From Hydrogenovibrio sp. SC-1 (GTDB lineage Bacteria > Pseudomonadota > Gammaproteobacteria > Thiomicrospirales > Thiomicrospiraceae), in assembly GCF_002848135.1 (NCBI RefSeq), contig NZ_PKGB01000001.1, positions 124,001 through 188,000 on the forward strand: a DNA stretch of 64,000 nucleotides, read 5' to 3'. This document shows, piece by piece, positions 45,637-54,969 of this stretch (position 1 is the first letter of the stretch; every line of letters begins with the position of its first letter). Position numbers and translations under genes: made by a program. Under the pieces are notes generated by a model. That model saw only the letters and a program-made list of their open reading frames with translations. It searched no databases and was not told the DNA's origin.

Positions 45637-45664
45637 TTGCAAAGTTTTGTAAGCTGTCTATAAT
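45637..45664 (+). promoter_or_regulatory. tRNA-Asn promoter
   Basis: TTGCAA (45637-45642), 16-base spacer, perfect TATAAT (45659-45664), 33 bases before the mature tRNA. A GC-rich discriminator (ACGCCC) follows, as expected for a stringently controlled stable-RNA promoter. Confidence 0.8.
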
Positions 45665-45697
45665 ACGCCCATTCAAACGCAATGTTTGACCAACTAT

Positions 45698-45773
45698 TCC
45701 CCAATAGTTCAGTTGGTAGAACACCGGACTGTTAATCCGTATGTCGCTGGTTCGAGTCCAGCTTGGGGAGCCA
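45698..45773 (+). tRNA. tRNA-Asn (anticodon GTT)
   Basis: 76 bases with encoded CCA. Acceptor TCCCCAA/TTGGGGA, D arm GTTC/GAAC, anticodon arm CCGGA-CTGTTAA-TCCGT with GTT, and T arm GCTGG-TTCGAGT-CCAGC all pair. Followed by an intrinsic terminator. Confidence 0.98.
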
Positions 45774-45780
45774 CATTCTA

Positions 45781-45829
45781 AAGCCTGATGTTTCAAGTAC
45801 TTACGTGTTTTGAAGTCAGGCTTTTTTAT
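45781..45829 (+). terminator. Intrinsic terminator after tRNA-Asn
   Basis: Stem AAGCCTGA / TCAGGCTT with an inner TTTCAA/TTGAA extension, followed by TTTTT. Confidence 0.8.
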
Positions 45830-46035
45830 TGCCCAAAATAACCCTTGTGGGGAAAATTGTGTCATGGCCGCTTGTAGAGTGGTTTACATGGCGTTTTAGT
45901 TACTTATGAGTAAAATCGATTCGCTTTTAAGGGGTCTTGATTTGCGGCAGGATTGACTGATGAAGTGGCAGGCTAAATAAGGTGAGGTTTTGGTAACAGG
46001 AGTGTAAAACCTCGTCCTTTGCGTTGGAGTGAGTG

Positions 46036-46857
46036 TTATTTCACTACAAACCAGTCATTCAACAAGTTTTCTTTGTTATATAAGTGCGGTTCATAGCCAT
46101 GTTCAAAGGTAAACTTTTGTAGGCTAAAGCCGGCTTCATTGACAATGGCGTGAGCTGCGCCTGTATCCCATTCCATTGTAGGCCCAAGTCTTGGGTAAAT
46201 GTCCGCTTTACCTTCTGCAACTAAGCATAGCTTTAGTGAGCTGCCAATCGACTCTAATGTAATTTTATGCCCTTGTTTAGCCAAGTCATCAATAAACTGT
46301 TCCGTTTCCTTGGATAAGTGTGATTTACTAGCTACTATCTTTAATTCGCCAGGCTTGCGCTCGCTAGCGATGGGTAAGGTGTGGGTAACTATGTTGCTGT
46401 TAATCCTTTCTGATTTGAAGGCACCATCGCCTTGCTTGGCATAATACAGCTGCCCTAAAGCGGGGGTGTAAACTACGCCTAATACCGGTGTATTATTGTG
46501 AATCAGGGCAATATTGACGGTAAACTCATCATTCCTTTTCACAAATTCTTTAGTACCATCTAATGGATCAACTAACCAAAAGGTTGTCCAGCTTTTCCGT
46601 TCTTCGTAAGGAATATCACGACCTTCTTCAGATAGGATGGGGATATTGACACCCAAAGTATCCGATATTTTTTTCAAACCTGCTTCAATAACTTGGTTTG
46701 ATTTTTGGTCAGCTTCGGTAAGAGGAGATTCGTCCGCTTTAAAAGCCACTTGAAAATCTTGTACATAAACGGTCATTATGACCTCTCCAGCCTCTTTGGC
46801 AATTGAAATAATGTCGGTAATATCGATTTGATCTAATAATAGTGGTATTGATGACAT
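46036..46857 (-). CDS. cysQ: 3'(2'),5'-bisphosphate nucleotidase
   Basis: Hydrolyses 3'-phosphoadenosine 5'-phosphate left over from PAPS use, protecting sulfate assimilation; fits the nearby cysDNC. About 273 residues of the inositol-monophosphatase fold: ADESPLTEADQKSNQVI, LSEEGRDIPYEERKSW, FWLVDPLDGTKEFVKRNDEFTVNIALI, and the C-terminal WDTGAAHAIVNEAG. ATG 46857 has GGAA upstream; ATG 46869 adds four residues and has none. Confidence 0.92.
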   Translation of the reverse strand: MSSIPLLLDQIDITDIISIAKEAGEVIMTVYVQDFQVAFKADESPLTEADQKSNQVIEAGLKKISDTLGVNIPILSEEGRDIPYEERKSWTTFWLVDPLDGTKEFVKRNDEFTVNIALIHNNTPVLGVVYTPALGQLYYAKQGDGAFKSERINSNIVTHTLPIASERKPGELKIVASKSHLSKETEQFIDDLAKQGHKITLESIGSSLKLCLVAEGKADIYPRLGPTMEWDTGAAHAIVNEAGFSLQKFTFEHGYEPHLYNKENLLNDWFVVK

Positions 46858-46992
46858 AATAGATTCCATCAGGCAGGGAAGTTGTAGGTAAGGTTTTGAT
46901 TAAGGATAGCACATTGCGAGTGTTTTTGGGTTGCCAATATTATCTTGAGCGCTATAAGGGTGGCATATGTTGTGGAGGAGAGAGAAATTAAT

Positions 46993-47040
46993 ATGAAAAT
47001 TTCCGGAAAATCACTTTTAATTACTAGTGGCATCAGATAA
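46993..47040 (+). pseudogene. Truncated N-terminus of a nucleotide-sugar epimerase/dehydratase (or leader peptide)
   Basis: A very strong ribosome site (GGAGGAGAGAG) is followed by ATG and 15 codons reading MKISGKSLLITSGIR, then TAA. The start closely resembles polysaccharide NAD-dependent dehydratases, which begin like M-x-GKSLLITGGTGSFG. It stops just where the glycine loop would follow. It is probably a gene remnant left by rearrangement at the edge of the polysaccharide locus; a leader peptide for the following regulator is the alternative. Confidence 0.5.
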
Positions 47041-47082
47041 AATCTTTAATTTCAAAATTTGAACAAAGTCCAGTTTAAAAAA

Positions 47083-47388
47083 ATGACTCCAGAAAACCAA
47101 TTACAAGTCCTGCGATATTTAGATTTCGAACCAAATCAACGTACTTTGGCTCAGAAACTTGGCTTTAGTTTGGGTAAAACGAACTACGTATTGAAGTGTT
47201 TAATGGAAAAAGGGTTGGTTAAAGCTGAGCGTTTTGCTCAAAATTCAAATAAATTAGGTTACCGATATGTGTTGACCCCTAAAGGTTTAAAAGAGCGTAT
47301 CCAGCTTACTGAACAGTTTATTTGTCGCAAACGTCAAGAATATGATGAATTATCTTCTGAATTGCAGAAGTTAAAAGCTTTTGAATGA
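47083..47388 (+). CDS. MarR-type EPS-associated transcriptional regulator
   Basis: 101 residues from ATG 47083. A winged-helix (about 5-75: LRYLDFEPNQRTLAQKLGFSLGKTNYVLKCLMEKGLVKAE) and a C-terminal helix, as in the MarR family EPS-associated regulators that head exopolysaccharide loci. ATG 47083 is preferred because family members start near this residue; an in-frame TTG at 47059 would add eight residues, and neither has a clear ribosome site. It probably controls the sugar genes that follow after a long leader. Confidence 0.82.
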   Translation: MTPENQLQVLRYLDFEPNQRTLAQKLGFSLGKTNYVLKCLMEKGLVKAERFAQNSNKLGYRYVLTPKGLKERIQLTEQFICRKRQEYDELSSELQKLKAFE

Positions 47389-47923
47389 TAAGGTTAAAGG
47401 TAGAAAAAAAGATTTTGGAGTAAAGGTTTGATGTTAAAGCCTTAATTGCAGTTGTTGCTGAATTTACCCTGTGGTCACTTTGTTATGTTTTGTAGATAAA
47501 CCCGATTGTGATGGTAGCTTCGTATTTCTTTTTGTTGAGAGTGGGTAAATTATTTTCTCGGTATTATCTGAAGAGCGGAGGCTAGGGTAGATTGCCTTCA
47601 AGTTTAGTAGTGAAAGTATCGTTAATGTTAACTAATCTTGATTGTAAAATATGGGTGACAGCCAAAGGTAATGTTTAAAAATAGCGCCTGTAAAACAGTC
47701 ATATTGATTTCATGCTGCTTGCTTTTATCATAAAAGTATGTCGGTTAGTGGCTGTCAGAGGCTAGTCTGGGGTAGAGAAAATGGATGTGTTATTTTGAAG
47801 TGAAGAGGTTGCCTAGTAGAGTAGGTTTTTACACAAAGTTTTAATAAGTTGTTAATTTAATATTGGTTCTGGTGTGGGCTGGTTAAGGTTCGGCAAGGTC
47901 TTTAATTGTGGAGTGATTACATA
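47389..47923. other. Long non-coding leader upstream of the polysaccharide genes
   Basis: About 535 bases with no credible reading frame. It holds two related elements, GAGGCTAG followed by GGGTAGA, at 47578-47591 and 47758-47776, exactly 180 bases apart. No ops/JUMPstart (GGCGGTAG) copy is present. Promoter and regulatory sites for the operon must lie here, but none can be named. Confidence 0.5.
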
Positions 47924-48502
47924 GTGAATGCAAAAGAATTTACCCCTCTTTATATAGAGAAACTGAAGTTGTTGTTAGATAGTGTGGATGCGAGTATTAT
48001 TCAAGATATTATTGAGTCGCTAGAATTAACTGTCAAGAAAAAGTCTAGAGTATATATTCTTGGTAATGGAGGTAGTTCTGCAACGGCCTCTCATATGGTT
48101 AACGACTTAGGTGCCGGCTTGCGTCGAAGAGAAATTATGAACTTCGATGTAACTAGTTTGGGTGATAATTCTCCAGTAGTTACAGCAATTGCTAATGATA
48201 TTGGTTATGAAAATGTATTTTATATGCAAATGAACGGGTTAGTTTCTAAAGACGATCTCGTAATAGCTATTTCATGTAGTGGTGATTCGCCCAATATCGT
48301 CAAAGCTGTTGGTTATGCAAAAGAAATTGGGTGTAAGGTCGTTGGTATAACGGGGTTTGAAGGTGGTTATCTTAAAGAAGTTGCCGATATTAAATTTCAT
48401 GTAGATGCCCCTAAGGGCGAGTATGGGTTGGTTGAAGATGTACATATGATCCTAGATCATATTATTTACTCATATTACATTAATCGAGGTTCTAATGCTT
48501 AG
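47924..48502 (+). CDS. SIS-domain phosphosugar isomerase (GmhA-like)
   Basis: About 192 residues. SIS fold with ILGNGGSSATASHMVNDLGAGLRRR, AISCSGDSPNIVKAVGYAKEIGCKVVGITG and the C-terminal EDVHMILDHIIYSYY. This is the phosphoheptose isomerase (GmhA) group, which converts sedoheptulose-7-phosphate to D-glycero-D-manno-heptose-7-phosphate. GTG 47924, with GGAG ten bases upstream, is the likely start; TTG 47906 is an alternative. First gene of the operon; overlaps the next by eight bases. The sugar handled in this cluster is an inference. Confidence 0.85.
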   Translation: MNAKEFTPLYIEKLKLLLDSVDASIIQDIIESLELTVKKKSRVYILGNGGSSATASHMVNDLGAGLRRREIMNFDVTSLGDNSPVVTAIANDIGYENVFYMQMNGLVSKDDLVIAISCSGDSPNIVKAVGYAKEIGCKVVGITGFEGGYLKEVADIKFHVDAPKGEYGLVEDVHMILDHIIYSYYINRGSNA

Positions 48503-49502
48503 AGTCGGTATTGCAGGGTATGGAAAGCTTGGTAAGGTTAGAGAAATTCATGTTAATAACGTTGATTTCGCAGAGGTTGTAGCGATATATGACATTGATC
48601 CTCCTGAATTACAGGGAGGGGTTGTTGTTTGTAACAGTTATGATGAGTTGTTGGATCAAAAATTAGATGCTGTATTTATTTGTGCTTACAATGATGTGCT
48701 TTCTGATTTTACAGTAAAAGCATTGGGACGGGGTGTTCATGTGTTTTGTGAGAAGCCTCCTGCGAGAAGTACTGCAGAGCTTCTCGCAGTTATTGAAGCG
48801 GAAAGTGCATCAGGGTTGATATTAAAGTATGGTTTTAATCATCGTTACCATTATTCTGTGATGGAAGCTAAAAAGTTAATAGACTCGGGGGATATGGGGC
48901 GTTTATTGTGGCTGCGTGGTGTCTACGGGAAGGCTGGCAGTATCGACTACCATCAAAATTGGCGAAATTTTAGAAACTTATCGGGCGGGGGGATATTGAT
49001 TGATCAAGGTATTCATATGCTTGATTTAATGATGTATTTTTCGGGTGGAACTTTTGAAAAAATTAATAGTTTTGTCACGACCGCTTTTTGGGATGTAGAG
49101 GCTGAAGATAATGCTTTTGCAATTATGCAAAATAAAGACCGTGTTACAGCAATGCTACATTCTTCCGCTACTCAGTGGAAACATAAATTTTTATTAGAAA
49201 TGTGTTTCGAAGAAGGCTATATAAACCTGGATGGGATCCTATCAGGAACTAGGAGTTATGCGCCAGAAACGCTCGTGGTTGGTAGAAGGGAGTTTGAGGA
49301 TGTAACCCATGCGATGGGTAAGCCTAAAGAAACTACTACATGGTTTGAATATGATCGCTCTTGGGAGTATGAGGTGCAAGAGTTTCTTAATGCAATTCAA
49401 GGTAGAGGTGAAATTGAAAACGGTACAAGCTCTGATGCATTTAATGCCTTGAAGTTGGTTGAAGATATTTATGAGTGTTCGGGGTTTTACAATGACAAGT
49501 AA
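48495..49502 (+). CDS. Gfo/Idh/MocA family oxidoreductase
   Basis: 335 residues. Rossmann fold with GIAGYGKLG at the start, EKPPARS (lysine of the catalytic EKP motif), and GGGILIDQGIHMLDLMMYFSGG with the catalytic D and H. Such enzymes oxidise or reduce sugar, inositol and nucleotide-sugar hydroxyls with NAD(P). Here a keto-cyclitol or keto-sugar made by neighbours is a fair guess. Overlaps both neighbours (8 and 11 bases). Confidence 0.88.
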   Translation: MLRVGIAGYGKLGKVREIHVNNVDFAEVVAIYDIDPPELQGGVVVCNSYDELLDQKLDAVFICAYNDVLSDFTVKALGRGVHVFCEKPPARSTAELLAVIEAESASGLILKYGFNHRYHYSVMEAKKLIDSGDMGRLLWLRGVYGKAGSIDYHQNWRNFRNLSGGGILIDQGIHMLDLMMYFSGGTFEKINSFVTTAFWDVEAEDNAFAIMQNKDRVTAMLHSSATQWKHKFLLEMCFEEGYINLDGILSGTRSYAPETLVVGRREFEDVTHAMGKPKETTTWFEYDRSWEYEVQEFLNAIQGRGEIENGTSSDAFNALKLVEDIYECSGFYNDK

Positions 49503-50421
49503 GGTGGTTGGTGTAACGGCGGTGGCGTTTTCCAGAGATCAAGAGAGAATTGAGTATCTAAGGGAAAGTTTTGATGGTGATGTAGTAATTAACGAAAAAC
49601 AGGTTCGTTTTACGCCAGAAGAGTTAATCCCTTTTTTGCAACACTGTGATTATGCGATTATCGGTTTGGATAAAATTACCGATGATGTTTTGTCTCAATG
49701 CCCACAATTGAAGGTGATATCTAAGTATGGTGTGGGTTTGGATAATATCGATTTCAAGGCCTGTGCGAAACATGGTGTAAAAGTTGTGTATCCGAAAGGA
49801 GTGAATAAAAGATCAGTTTCTGAAGAGGTTTTAGGCGCATCACTATCCTTGCTAAGAAACCTGTATGTTACTTCAAATCTTCTTAAAAAAGGGGAGTGGC
49901 TTGTTCAAGGAGGTAGACAGTTAACGAATACCACCTTTGGCATTATCGGTGTGGGTCATATTGGAAAAGATTTGATTGAAGTTCTGAAGCCATTTAATTG
50001 TGAACTTTTGGTTAACGATATTATTGAACAAGATGCCTATTATGCTTCTGTAGGTGCCAAGGCTGTTTCGAAAGAAGAAATATTTCAAAAGTGTGATGTT
50101 ATTTCTATTCATACACCGCTTGATGAACAAACAAAACACATGGTAAATACCGAAACATTAGCGATGATGAAGAGTAATGCAATAATTATTAACGCGGCTA
50201 GAGGTGGGATTGTTGATGAGAATGCTCTAAAGCGAGCTCTATTGGATAATAAAATAGCCGGAGCAGCATTGGACGTATATGAAGTTGAGCCTGCAGAAGA
50301 TAAAGCGTTGTTAGAAATTCCTAACCTAATGTGCATGCCACATATTGGTGGCAACGCCAAGGAAGCCGTCGTCGCTATGGGAATGGCAGCAATCACGAAT
50401 TTGATTAATGCTATTGAGTGA
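49492..50421 (+). CDS. D-2-hydroxyacid dehydrogenase family protein (SerA-like, short)
   Basis: 309 residues from ATG 49492. NAD-binding FGIIGVGHIGKDLIE, NAARGGIVDENAL, CMPHIGGNAKEAV with the catalytic histidine, but no ACT domain, unlike the serA in this window. In polysaccharide clusters such enzymes act on phosphoglycerate-like or sugar-acid substrates. The start MTSKVVGVTA overlaps the end of the previous gene by 11 bases. Substrate unknown. Confidence 0.86.
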   Translation: MTSKVVGVTAVAFSRDQERIEYLRESFDGDVVINEKQVRFTPEELIPFLQHCDYAIIGLDKITDDVLSQCPQLKVISKYGVGLDNIDFKACAKHGVKVVYPKGVNKRSVSEEVLGASLSLLRNLYVTSNLLKKGEWLVQGGRQLTNTTFGIIGVGHIGKDLIEVLKPFNCELLVNDIIEQDAYYASVGAKAVSKEEIFQKCDVISIHTPLDEQTKHMVNTETLAMMKSNAIIINAARGGIVDENALKRALLDNKIAGAALDVYEVEPAEDKALLEIPNLMCMPHIGGNAKEAVVAMGMAAITNLINAIE

Positions 50422-50427
50422 GATCTG

Positions 50428-51177
50428 ATGTTAATAAGTTTTAGAGATCAAAAAGTTCTGGTAACTGGTGGAAGTCGTGGAATAGGTAAACAAATTGCGT
50501 TACTTTTTATTGAGTCAGGATGTAATCAAATTGTCGTTACTGGGCAGTCAAAATCAATACCTGATTGGATAACAAGTTTCCAAAAAAAATCAATTGAAAT
50601 TCAATATCATTCTATGGATTTAGCCACAACAGGATGGGAAGACAGTTTTCGAAAACTTGTTGATGAATATGATGGTTTTGATGTTTGTGTAAATAATGCT
50701 GGAATTAACTCGATTCATCACTTATCAGAATTTCCTGTTGATAAAATTCAAGAAATATTGAAGGTGAACCTACAGTCGCCAATAATAATTAGTGGTATCG
50801 TCTCTAAAAAAATGGAGAAGAAGCAGTATGGTCGTATCGTAAATATAGCTTCTATCTTTGGAGTGGTATCAAAAGAAAAACGAAGTGCCTATACAGCAAG
50901 TAAATCAGGATTGATTGGTGTAACAAAGACGATGGCTCTGGATTTGGCTTCCAGCAAGGTTTTGGTGAATGCTGTTTCACCAGGTTTTATTGAGACAGAG
51001 CTAACTGAAAGAGTTTTGGGTGAAGAAGGTATTGCTGAGATGAAGCAAAGAATACCTTTGAATCGACTCGGTAAACCGCAGGAAATAGCAAATTATGTAT
51101 TGTTTTTAGCAAGTGATAAAAACACATATATGACTGGTCAAAATATAACCGTAGATGGAGGGTTTGTCTGTGAATGA
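50428..51177 (+). CDS. Short-chain dehydrogenase/reductase
   Basis: 249 residues, classical SDR. Cofactor loop TGGSRGIGKQ, NNAGI, catalytic S (NIASIFG) and YTASK, and the terminal SPGFIETELT. FabG-like in length. In this context it probably reduces or oxidises a sugar or cyclitol intermediate. Its last eight bases overlap the next gene. Confidence 0.9.
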   Translation: MLISFRDQKVLVTGGSRGIGKQIALLFIESGCNQIVVTGQSKSIPDWITSFQKKSIEIQYHSMDLATTGWEDSFRKLVDEYDGFDVCVNNAGINSIHHLSEFPVDKIQEILKVNLQSPIIISGIVSKKMEKKQYGRIVNIASIFGVVSKEKRSAYTASKSGLIGVTKTMALDLASSKVLVNAVSPGFIETELTERVLGEEGIAEMKQRIPLNRLGKPQEIANYVLFLASDKNTYMTGQNITVDGGFVCE

Positions 51178-52237
51178 GCTAAAGATTTTTTCAGATTCCG
51201 CAACTTATGATTTATTCTTTAGTTCAAATTGGGATGAGATTAGAACTGATATTGATAGGTGTGCAGCTGTAATTATTGACGATAAGGTGTTTGGTTTGTA
51301 TGGAGAAATTCTCAATATACAAGATAAAAAAATAATTAAAATAAAGGTGTCTGAAGATATTAAAACACCTCAAACTGCATTAGATATTTGTGAAGAAATG
51401 GTTTTGGCAGGAGTTACTCGTGATGCTTTTATTGTTGCCATTGGTGGAGGGGTTGTTCAGGATTTGGTAACGTTTGCTGCAAGTATTTACATGAGAGGTA
51501 TTGATTGGGTGTTGTACCCAACAACGCTGCTATCGCAAGCAGATAGTTGTATAGGTGGAAAAAGCTCAATTAATTTTAAATCTTGGAAAAATATTCTTGG
51601 AAATTTTTATACCCCAAAAAGAATATATATTCAGAGCCAGTTTCTAGAAACCTTAACTGATGATGATATTCGTTCAGGAATTGGTGAGATATTAAAGGTC
51701 TTTATGCTTTCTGGCCAGGAATCATTAGAACGTTTAATTGAACAAATGAATTGTTATCAAAATGATTCAAGAGTTCTTGAGTCCCTGATTTTCGAATCTC
51801 TAAAGTTAAAAAATAACATTCTTGAGGTGGATGCGCTCGATAACGGCTTGAGATTGAAAATGAATTATGGTCACTCTTTCGGTCACGCTTTAGAAGCTGC
51901 TACACATTTTGGTATTCCTCATGGTATAGCCGTAACAATAGGTTTAGATGTGGCAAATTATTTTGCCTTAAAGCAAGGGCTAATTGAACATCATTTATTT
52001 GATCGATTACATTCTACTTTAACTTTAAATCTTATAGATTCCGACTTTGTAGATTTTAATTTTAACGAATTTATTAGGGCTCTTGAGAAGGATAAGAAAA
52101 ATAAACAAGGTTTTTATGGCTTAATAGTTCCTGTTTCACAAGGGGAAGTAGAGCTTAAGTTTTTTGAGATGAACCAAATAAATAACAGTATGATTCGTGA
52201 ATATTTTACTAAATATTATTCGGCGAATGTTGAGTAG
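51170..52237 (+). CDS. Sugar-phosphate cyclase, 3-dehydroquinate synthase family
   Basis: 355 residues. Domains of the DHQ-synthase superfamily: NAD loop AIGGGVVQDLVTF, PTTLLSQADSCIGGKSSIN, the zinc ligands in SGIGEILKV (Glu), NYGHSFGHALEA (His) and PHGIAV (His). It differs from housekeeping AroB at several spots (GGGVVQD for GGGVVGD). The family includes AroB, 2-deoxy-scyllo-inosose synthase and 2-epi-5-epi-valiolone synthase, which cyclise phosphorylated keto-sugars. Position in a surface-sugar cluster beside a GmhA-like isomerase suggests a cyclitol product rather than dehydroquinate. GTG 51170 is the start: GGAGGG ends seven bases before it. Confidence 0.85.
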   Translation: MNELKIFSDSATYDLFFSSNWDEIRTDIDRCAAVIIDDKVFGLYGEILNIQDKKIIKIKVSEDIKTPQTALDICEEMVLAGVTRDAFIVAIGGGVVQDLVTFAASIYMRGIDWVLYPTTLLSQADSCIGGKSSINFKSWKNILGNFYTPKRIYIQSQFLETLTDDDIRSGIGEILKVFMLSGQESLERLIEQMNCYQNDSRVLESLIFESLKLKNNILEVDALDNGLRLKMNYGHSFGHALEAATHFGIPHGIAVTIGLDVANYFALKQGLIEHHLFDRLHSTLTLNLIDSDFVDFNFNEFIRALEKDKKNKQGFYGLIVPVSQGEVELKFFEMNQINNSMIREYFTKYYSANVE

Positions 52238-52257
52238 TAGTAAGGTTAAGTGTCGTT

Positions 52258-52950
52258 ATGAATGTACAGTTTAATGAGATTAATGAAGAAATATTCTTCA
52301 AAACTGTTTCCACATGTTTAATTGAAGAGATAAATCGTGCAATTCAAGAAAATGGGCTGTGCAGGTTTGTCTTGAGTGGTGGTCGGACGCCGTTAGGCAT
52401 TTTTGACCAATTTGTTGAAAACGAAAATAAACTTGATTGGTCAAAAGTTGATATTTATTGGCTGGACGAACGTTGTGTAAGTCAAGATTCACCCGAGAGC
52501 AATTTTGGTGTGGCTAAACGTCACTTGATCGATCGTCTTAGGAAAAAACCAAAGTATTATCCTATGTATACAAGTGGGGAGTATTCTCAAGCTGCCTTAG
52601 AGTATGAAGAGCTGATTCGTAGGAATATATCAAAAAATAATGAAATCCCGGTTTTTGATATCGCATTAATTGGTATTGGATCTGATGGGCATTTCGCTTC
52701 CATCTTTCCAGAAGGTAATGTTTTAGCTGAAAAATACAAATTGATTAAACATGAGTACGTCGAAAAATTGGGCTCAAATAGAATTTCAATGACATTACCC
52801 TTGATTAATAAGTTCAAGCACGGTGTTGTTGTTTCACGAGGTAAAGATAAGTCATGGGTCGTAGAATCATGCAAATCCAAAGAGAACATGTCTTTGCCAA
52901 TAAGTCGAGTTAATATAGAAAATGGTACTTTGACTTGGTTTATATGTTGA
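52258..52950 (+). CDS. 6-phosphogluconolactonase family protein
   Basis: 230 residues of the DevB/Pgl family: [39 protein letters not shown] and [14 protein letters not shown]. The housekeeping enzyme opens 6-phosphogluconolactone; the same fold serves aminosugar-phosphate deaminases. No zwf or gnd is nearby, so a role on a product of this cluster is likely. Twenty bases follow the cyclase gene. Confidence 0.85.
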   Translation: MNVQFNEINEEIFFKTVSTCLIEEINRAIQENGLCRFVLSGGRTPLGIFDQFVENENKLDWSKVDIYWLDERCVSQDSPESNFGVAKRHLIDRLRKKPKYYPMYTSGEYSQAALEYEELIRRNISKNNEIPVFDIALIGIGSDGHFASIFPEGNVLAEKYKLIKHEYVEKLGSNRISMTLPLINKFKHGVVVSRGKDKSWVVESCKSKENMSLPISRVNIENGTLTWFIC

Positions 52951-52957
52951 AAGGAAT

Positions 52958-54094
52958 ATGCTTTTGAATAATGGTAATACCATACTGGTCACAGGAGGTG
53001 CTGGATTTATTGGTTCAGCAGTCATCCGATACCTCATTAATGAGACCGATTTCACTGTAGTGAACGTTGATAAATTAACTTATGCAGGAAATAAAGAGTC
53101 ACTTACTTCTATTGAGTTAAGTAATCGTTACTATTTTGAAAGACTCGATATTTGTGATGCTTTAGAACTTCGACGTGTTTTTAATCAATATAAGCCAGAT
53201 ATTATTATGCATTTGGCTGCAGAATCGCATGTTGATCGATCAATTGATGGGCCTGGTGATTTTATTCAAACGAATATTGTGGGCACATATACTTTACTGG
53301 AACAAGCAAGAGCTTACTGGTCAGAGTTAGATTGTGATAAAAAAAGAAAGTTTCGCTTTCACCATATTTCAACTGATGAAGTGTATGGTGATTTACCTCA
53401 TCCTAATGAGATTAGAAATAAACAAATATATGATCAGGTCTTACCTCTGTTTACTGAAAAAACAGCGTATGCGCCAAGCTCTCCGTATAGCGCCAGTAAA
53501 GCGAGCTCAGATCATTTAGTAAGGGCTTGGCACAGAACTTATGGAGTGCCCACTCTTGTTACGAATTGCTCTAATAATTACGGTCCATATCATTTTCCAG
53601 AAAAATTAATTCCACTAGTGATTTTAAATGCAATCGAAGGGAAGCCTCTTCCTGTTTATGGAAAGGGTGATCAAATTCGTGATTGGCTTTATGTTGAAGA
53701 TCATGCCAGAGCTTTAGTGTTGGTTGCAACTAAGGGAAAAACTGGGCAAACCTATAATATAGGTGGACATAATGAGAAACAAAACATCGAAGTAGTCAAA
53801 GTTATTTGTAATATACTTGATGAATTAATTCCTCCATTTGATCTAGGTTTACGAACTAAAGATGGCGGGCAGCTCACTACATACAATTCACTGATTACAT
53901 TCGTAAGTGATAGGCCTGGTCATGATATGCGTTATGCTATTGATGCTAGTAAAATACAAAGAGAGCTTGGCTGGACCCCACAAGAAACATTTGAAAGTGG
54001 TATTCGAAAAACTGTACAGTGGTATTTGGATAACCTAGCATGGTGTAAACATGTGCAGGATGGCAGTTATCAAAGAGAAAGACTAGGAAATTAA
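52958..54094 (+). CDS. rmlB: dTDP-glucose 4,6-dehydratase
   Basis: 378 residues, extended SDR. NAD loop [33 protein letters not shown] with the catalytic D and [11 protein letters not shown], then [19 protein letters not shown]. Converts dTDP-glucose to dTDP-4-keto-6-deoxyglucose. ATG 52958 lies close to AAGGA; TTG 52964 has better spacing. The stop overlaps the rmlA start. Confidence 0.96.
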   Translation: MLLNNGNTILVTGGAGFIGSAVIRYLINETDFTVVNVDKLTYAGNKESLTSIELSNRYYFERLDICDALELRRVFNQYKPDIIMHLAAESHVDRSIDGPGDFIQTNIVGTYTLLEQARAYWSELDCDKKRKFRFHHISTDEVYGDLPHPNEIRNKQIYDQVLPLFTEKTAYAPSSPYSASKASSDHLVRAWHRTYGVPTLVTNCSNNYGPYHFPEKLIPLVILNAIEGKPLPVYGKGDQIRDWLYVEDHARALVLVATKGKTGQTYNIGGHNEKQNIEVVKVICNILDELIPPFDLGLRTKDGGQLTTYNSLITFVSDRPGHDMRYAIDASKIQRELGWTPQETFESGIRKTVQWYLDNLAWCKHVQDGSYQRERLGN

Positions 54095-54969
54095 TGATGA
54101 AAGGCATTATCTTAGCCGGAGGCTCCGGTACACGGCTTTATCCCATTACACGGGGCGTATCTAAACAGTTGTTACCAATTTATGATAAACCAATGGTTTA
54201 CTATCCGTTAAGTGTGTTGATGCTTGCAGGCATTCAGGATGTTTTGATAATTACCACGTCAGAAGATCAAGCTGGCTTTATTCGTATGCTTGGCGATGGT
54301 AGAGATTTTGGTGTTAATATCAGCTACGCAGTTCAGCCTGCACCTAATGGTTTGGCAGAAGCATTTATTCTTGGTGAAGAATTTATCGGTAATGAAAGTG
54401 TATGTTTGGTTCTAGGTGATAATATTTTCTGGGGGCAGGGTTTTAGTCCTGTTCTCAAGAGAGCAGTAGGACGGCAAGTAGGGGCTACTGTCTTTGGTTA
54501 TCAAGTCAAAGATCCTGAACGTTTTGGTGTTGTGGAGTTTGATAAAGATAAAAAGGCCATTAGTATTGAAGAAAAGCCTAAAAAACCAAAATCAAATTAT
54601 GCTGTAACTGGCTTGTATTTTTTTGATAATGACGTGATTGAGATGGCTAAACAAGTTCAACCCTCTATTCGAGGAGAATTAGAAATTACCTCTATCAACC
54701 AAATGTACATGGAGCGTGGTGATTTAAATGTAGAATTGCTTGGTCGAGGTTTTGCTTGGCTTGACACGGGTACTCATGAGAGTCTATTAGAAGCTGCTAT
54801 GTTTGTTGAAACTATCGAGAAACGTCAAGGTTATAAGGTCGCCTGCCTTGAAGAAATTGCATGGCGTAATGGTTGGTTAAGCAGTGATGATGTGCTAGTA
54901 GCCGCTAAAGTCCTATCTAAGAATGGTTATGGGCAATACTTAGCCGATATGGTCGGTGGCGAGTTATGA
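54094..54969 (+). CDS. rmlA: Glucose-1-phosphate thymidylyltransferase
   Basis: 291 residues, full length. [72 protein letters not shown] are diagnostic. Makes dTDP-glucose from dTTP and glucose-1-phosphate. ATG 54094 and ATG 54097 are both possible; the second gives the usual MKGI start. Overlaps rmlB and the next gene by one to four bases. Confidence 0.97.
   Translation: MMKGIILAGGSGTRLYPITRGVSKQLLPIYDKPMVYYPLSVLMLAGIQDVLIITTSEDQAGFIRMLGDGRDFGVNISYAVQPAPNGLAEAFILGEEFIGNESVCLVLGDNIFWGQGFSPVLKRAVGRQVGATVFGYQVKDPERFGVVEFDKDKKAISIEEKPKKPKSNYAVTGLYFFDNDVIEMAKQVQPSIRGELEITSINQMYMERGDLNVELLGRGFAWLDTGTHESLLEAAMFVETIEKRQGYKVACLEEIAWRNGWLSSDDVLVAAKVLSKNGYGQYLADMVGGEL

Noticed and set aside
45626-45865. 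Minus-strand frame of 79 codons across the tRNA region
   Set aside because: It is antisense to tRNA-Asn and its terminator; no ribosome site or family similarity.
47389-47923. ops/JUMPstart element for RfaH
   Set aside because: No GGCGGTAG copy could be found; the GGGTAGA elements are different.
51170-52237. Housekeeping 3-dehydroquinate synthase (aroB)
   Set aside because: Motifs differ from AroB and the gene is embedded in a surface-sugar operon; called only at family level.
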